Shown one piece after another: positions 62,207 to 64,000 of a stretch of DNA of 64,000 bases (positions are counted from its first letter, which is position 1; each line of letters begins with the position of its first letter). The stretch is from Enterobacter sp. EA-1 (GTDB lineage Bacteria; Pseudomonadota; Gammaproteobacteria; Enterobacterales; Enterobacteriaceae), in NCBI GenBank assembly GCA_002886105.1, contig CP025776.1, forward strand, positions 3,348,001-3,412,000. The letters run 5' to 3'. Under the pieces are notes generated by a model, which worked only from the letters and a program-made list of their open reading frames with translations, did no database searches and was not told where the DNA came from. A program made the translations under genes and the position numbers.

Positions 62207-63118
62207 CTACCCTTTAATCTTCGGATCCAGCGCGTCGCGCAGACCATCTCCCAACAGGTTAAACGCCAGCACGGTCAAAAAATCGCCAGTGACGGGAAAC
62301 AGCGCCACATGCGGCGCTATCACCATATCAGCCCGCGCCTCATTCAGCATTGCGCCCCACTCCGGCGTCGGTGGCTGCGCCCCCATTCCCAGAAACGAAA
62401 GGCTGGCGGCAGAGATAATCGAAGTGCCGATACGCATGGTGAAATAGACCACAATCGACGACACCGTGCCCGGCAGAATATGGTGGAACAGGATCACCGC
62501 ATCGCTGGCGCCAATGCTGCGGGCAGATTCAATAAAGGTTTGCTGTTTCAGCACCAGCGTATTGCCGCGCACCAGCCGGGCAAACGCCGGAACTGAGAAT
62601 ACCGCCACGGCGATAATCACGTTCGCCATCCCGCTGCCCATCACCGCCACCACCGCAATCGCCAGCAGAATGCCGGGGAAAGCGAACAGCACATCGCAGA
62701 TGCGCATAATGATCCGGTCCCACCAGCCTTCGTAGTAACCCGCCAGCAGCCCCAGCACCGTGCCAATCAGTGCGCCAATCAACACGGCAAACACCCCGGC
62801 GGCCAGCGAAATCTGCGCGCCCACCAATACGCGGCTGAAAATATCGCGCCCGAGAGAATCAACACCAAACAGATGCACCAGCGACGGGCCGTCATTCAGG
62901 CGGTCATAATCAAAGTAGTTTTCCGCGTCGAACGGAACAATCCACGGGGCGATTATCGCCAGCAGGATCAACAGCAGCACAAACAATCCGGCGGCCATCG
63001 CCAGCGGCTGGCGGCGAAAACGTCGCCAGAACTCATCCCATGGGGTACGCACATGGCCCGGTTTGACCACGGGCATGGCGTTTAAAATCGCCTGTCGACG
63101 CCAGTTTAACAGTCGCAT
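62207..63118 (-). CDS. gsiD: Glutathione ABC transporter permease GsiD
   Basis: Inner-membrane permease of the GsiABCD glutathione importer, 303 residues as in E. coli. [37 protein letters not shown], then six helices, EAA loop [21 protein letters not shown], and a C-terminus [23 protein letters not shown]. The reading frame is continuous, but PVTGDF near 62280 replaces the expected PSLAIF; two compensating single-base errors would explain this. gsiC lies 2 bp upstream of its start. Confidence 0.95.
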   Translation of the reverse strand: MRLLNWRRQAILNAMPVVKPGHVRTPWDEFWRRFRRQPLAMAAGLFVLLLILLAIIAPWIVPFDAENYFDYDRLNDGPSLVHLFGVDSLGRDIFSRVLVGAQISLAAGVFAVLIGALIGTVLGLLAGYYEGWWDRIIMRICDVLFAFPGILLAIAVVAVMGSGMANVIIAVAVFSVPAFARLVRGNTLVLKQQTFIESARSIGASDAVILFHHILPGTVSSIVVYFTMRIGTSIISAASLSFLGMGAQPPTPEWGAMLNEARADMVIAPHVALFPVTGDFLTVLAFNLLGDGLRDALDPKIKG

Positions 63119-63120
63119 CC

Positions 63121-64000
63121 TTACTTATACCTGATCGCAGGGTTAATGGCGGCGTAGAGCACATCCACCACTAAGTTGATAAGAATAAACTCCAGCGAGA
63201 AGAGCAGAACTTCCGCCCTCGGATCACCGGGTAATCGCGCATCTCAACGGAGTCCACCAGCAGTCGCCCTAATCCCGGCCAGTTAAAGACTTTTTCCACC
63301 ACAATCGATCCGCCAAGCAGAAAACCGAACTGCAGTCCCATCATCGTCACCACCGGGATCATTGCGTTGCGCAGGCCATGTTTGAGGATCACCCAGCGCT
63401 CGCTCACGCCTTTCGCGCGGGCCGTACGCATATAGTCTTCGTTCAGTACTTCCAACGAATGACGCACGAGTAAAGCGCGCCATCACGGCCGCGACGGCCG
63501 CACCCAGCGTCAGCGACGGTAAAATATAGTGCCGCCAGCTATCCGCACCCACGGTCGGCAACCAGCCCAGTTCAACGGAGAAGAGCTGCATCAACGCCAT
63601 CCCCAGCGCAAACGCCGGAAGGAGATACCGGTAACCGCCAACGCCATGCCCAGCCGATCCGGCCAGCGGTTACGCCACACCGCAGCGGCAATCCCAGCGC
63701 CAAGACCAAACAGCATCGCCCAGCCCATGCTGGTGAGGGTTAACAGCAGCGTGGGCATAAAGCGACTGGCGATCTCTTCCGACACCGGGCGACGGGAAGC
63801 CATCGAAATCCCGAAGTCACCCTGCACCACGCTGGTAATGTAGTGCCAGAACTGCACCCACAGCGGCTGATCGAGCCCCAGTTGGCTGCGCACCATGGCG
63901 ATCACCTGCGCGTCCGCCTCCGGCCCGGCAATCAGCCGCGCCGGATCGCCCGGTAATAAATGCACAAATAAAAACACCAGCACAGCCACGATCAATAACG
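63121..64000 (-). CDS. gsiC: Glutathione ABC transporter permease GsiC (5' truncated by window end, frameshifted)
   Basis: First permease of the glutathione importer. The window includes [63 protein letters not shown] onward, lacking about the first 18 residues. [84 protein letters not shown] follows, ending [13 protein letters not shown] at 63121. Breaks near 63625, 63475 and 63215. It continues beyond 64000. Confidence 0.95.

Overview
The window is enterobacterial chromosome. Gene order and protein sequence follow the Escherichia coli hcp-to-gsi segment, read in the direction hcp-hcr-poxB-ltaE-ybjT-ybjS-amiD-ybjQ-ybjP-artPIQM-artJ-rlmC-ybjO-potIHGF-ybjN-rimK-nfsA-grxA-ybjM-ybjL-rybB ... rcdA-ybjJ-mdfA-ybjG-deoR-dacC-gstB-yliI-bssR ... 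rimO-gsiD-gsiC. The backbone is GC-rich and the protein variants suggest an Enterobacter/Kosakonia-type genus rather than Escherichia, but I cannot fix the genus from sequence alone. No rRNA, tRNA, CRISPR array or intact insertion sequence was seen.

Most conserved genes are broken by single-base indels roughly every 200-400 bp, often in homopolymers, and continue at once in another frame with full homology. This affects housekeeping genes throughout (rimO, poxB, potG, dacC). I read it as residual sequencing error, not gene decay, so gene spans below are reconstructed across frames and marked frameshifted. A few genes (rlmC, bssR, gsiD, ybjG in part) read through almost cleanly.

Regions. 1-26.9 kb is backbone: the hybrid-cluster protein and its reductase, pyruvate oxidase with threonine aldolase and two Rossmann-fold proteins, the arginine (art) and putrescine (pot) ABC transporters, rlmC, rimK, nfsA, grxA, and ybjL followed by the sigma-E-dependent sRNA RybB. 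26.95-34.0 kb is an island between rybB and rcdA. It holds an AT-rich small-gene pair, a P2-like prophage remnant (end of gpD plus an Ogr-type zinc finger), a BPSL0067-family amidase with two STY0301-family partners, a DUF1304 membrane protein, an esterase, and a Tae4-type amidase with its own periplasmic partner. 34.2-42.8 kb is backbone again (rcdA to bssR).

42.9-52.65 kb is a complete guanidine-degradation operon on the minus strand. A guanidine-I (ykkC) riboswitch precedes an ABC importer (binding protein, permease, ATPase), two DUF1989 proteins (carboxyguanidine deiminase type), a biotin-dependent urea/guanidine carboxylase and allophanate hydrolase. Together these would import guanidine, carboxylate it, deiminate it to allophanate and release ammonia and CO2. 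52.8-60.5 kb is a second accessory stretch: a GST, acetyltransferases, an IroE-like siderophore esterase behind a possible Fur box, a degenerate BPSL0067/STY0301 pair, a MarR-GNAT fusion, and an AT-rich run of short unknown genes with overlapping stop/start codons. The window ends with rimO, a three-copy ~100-bp tandem repeat, gsiD and a truncated gsiC.
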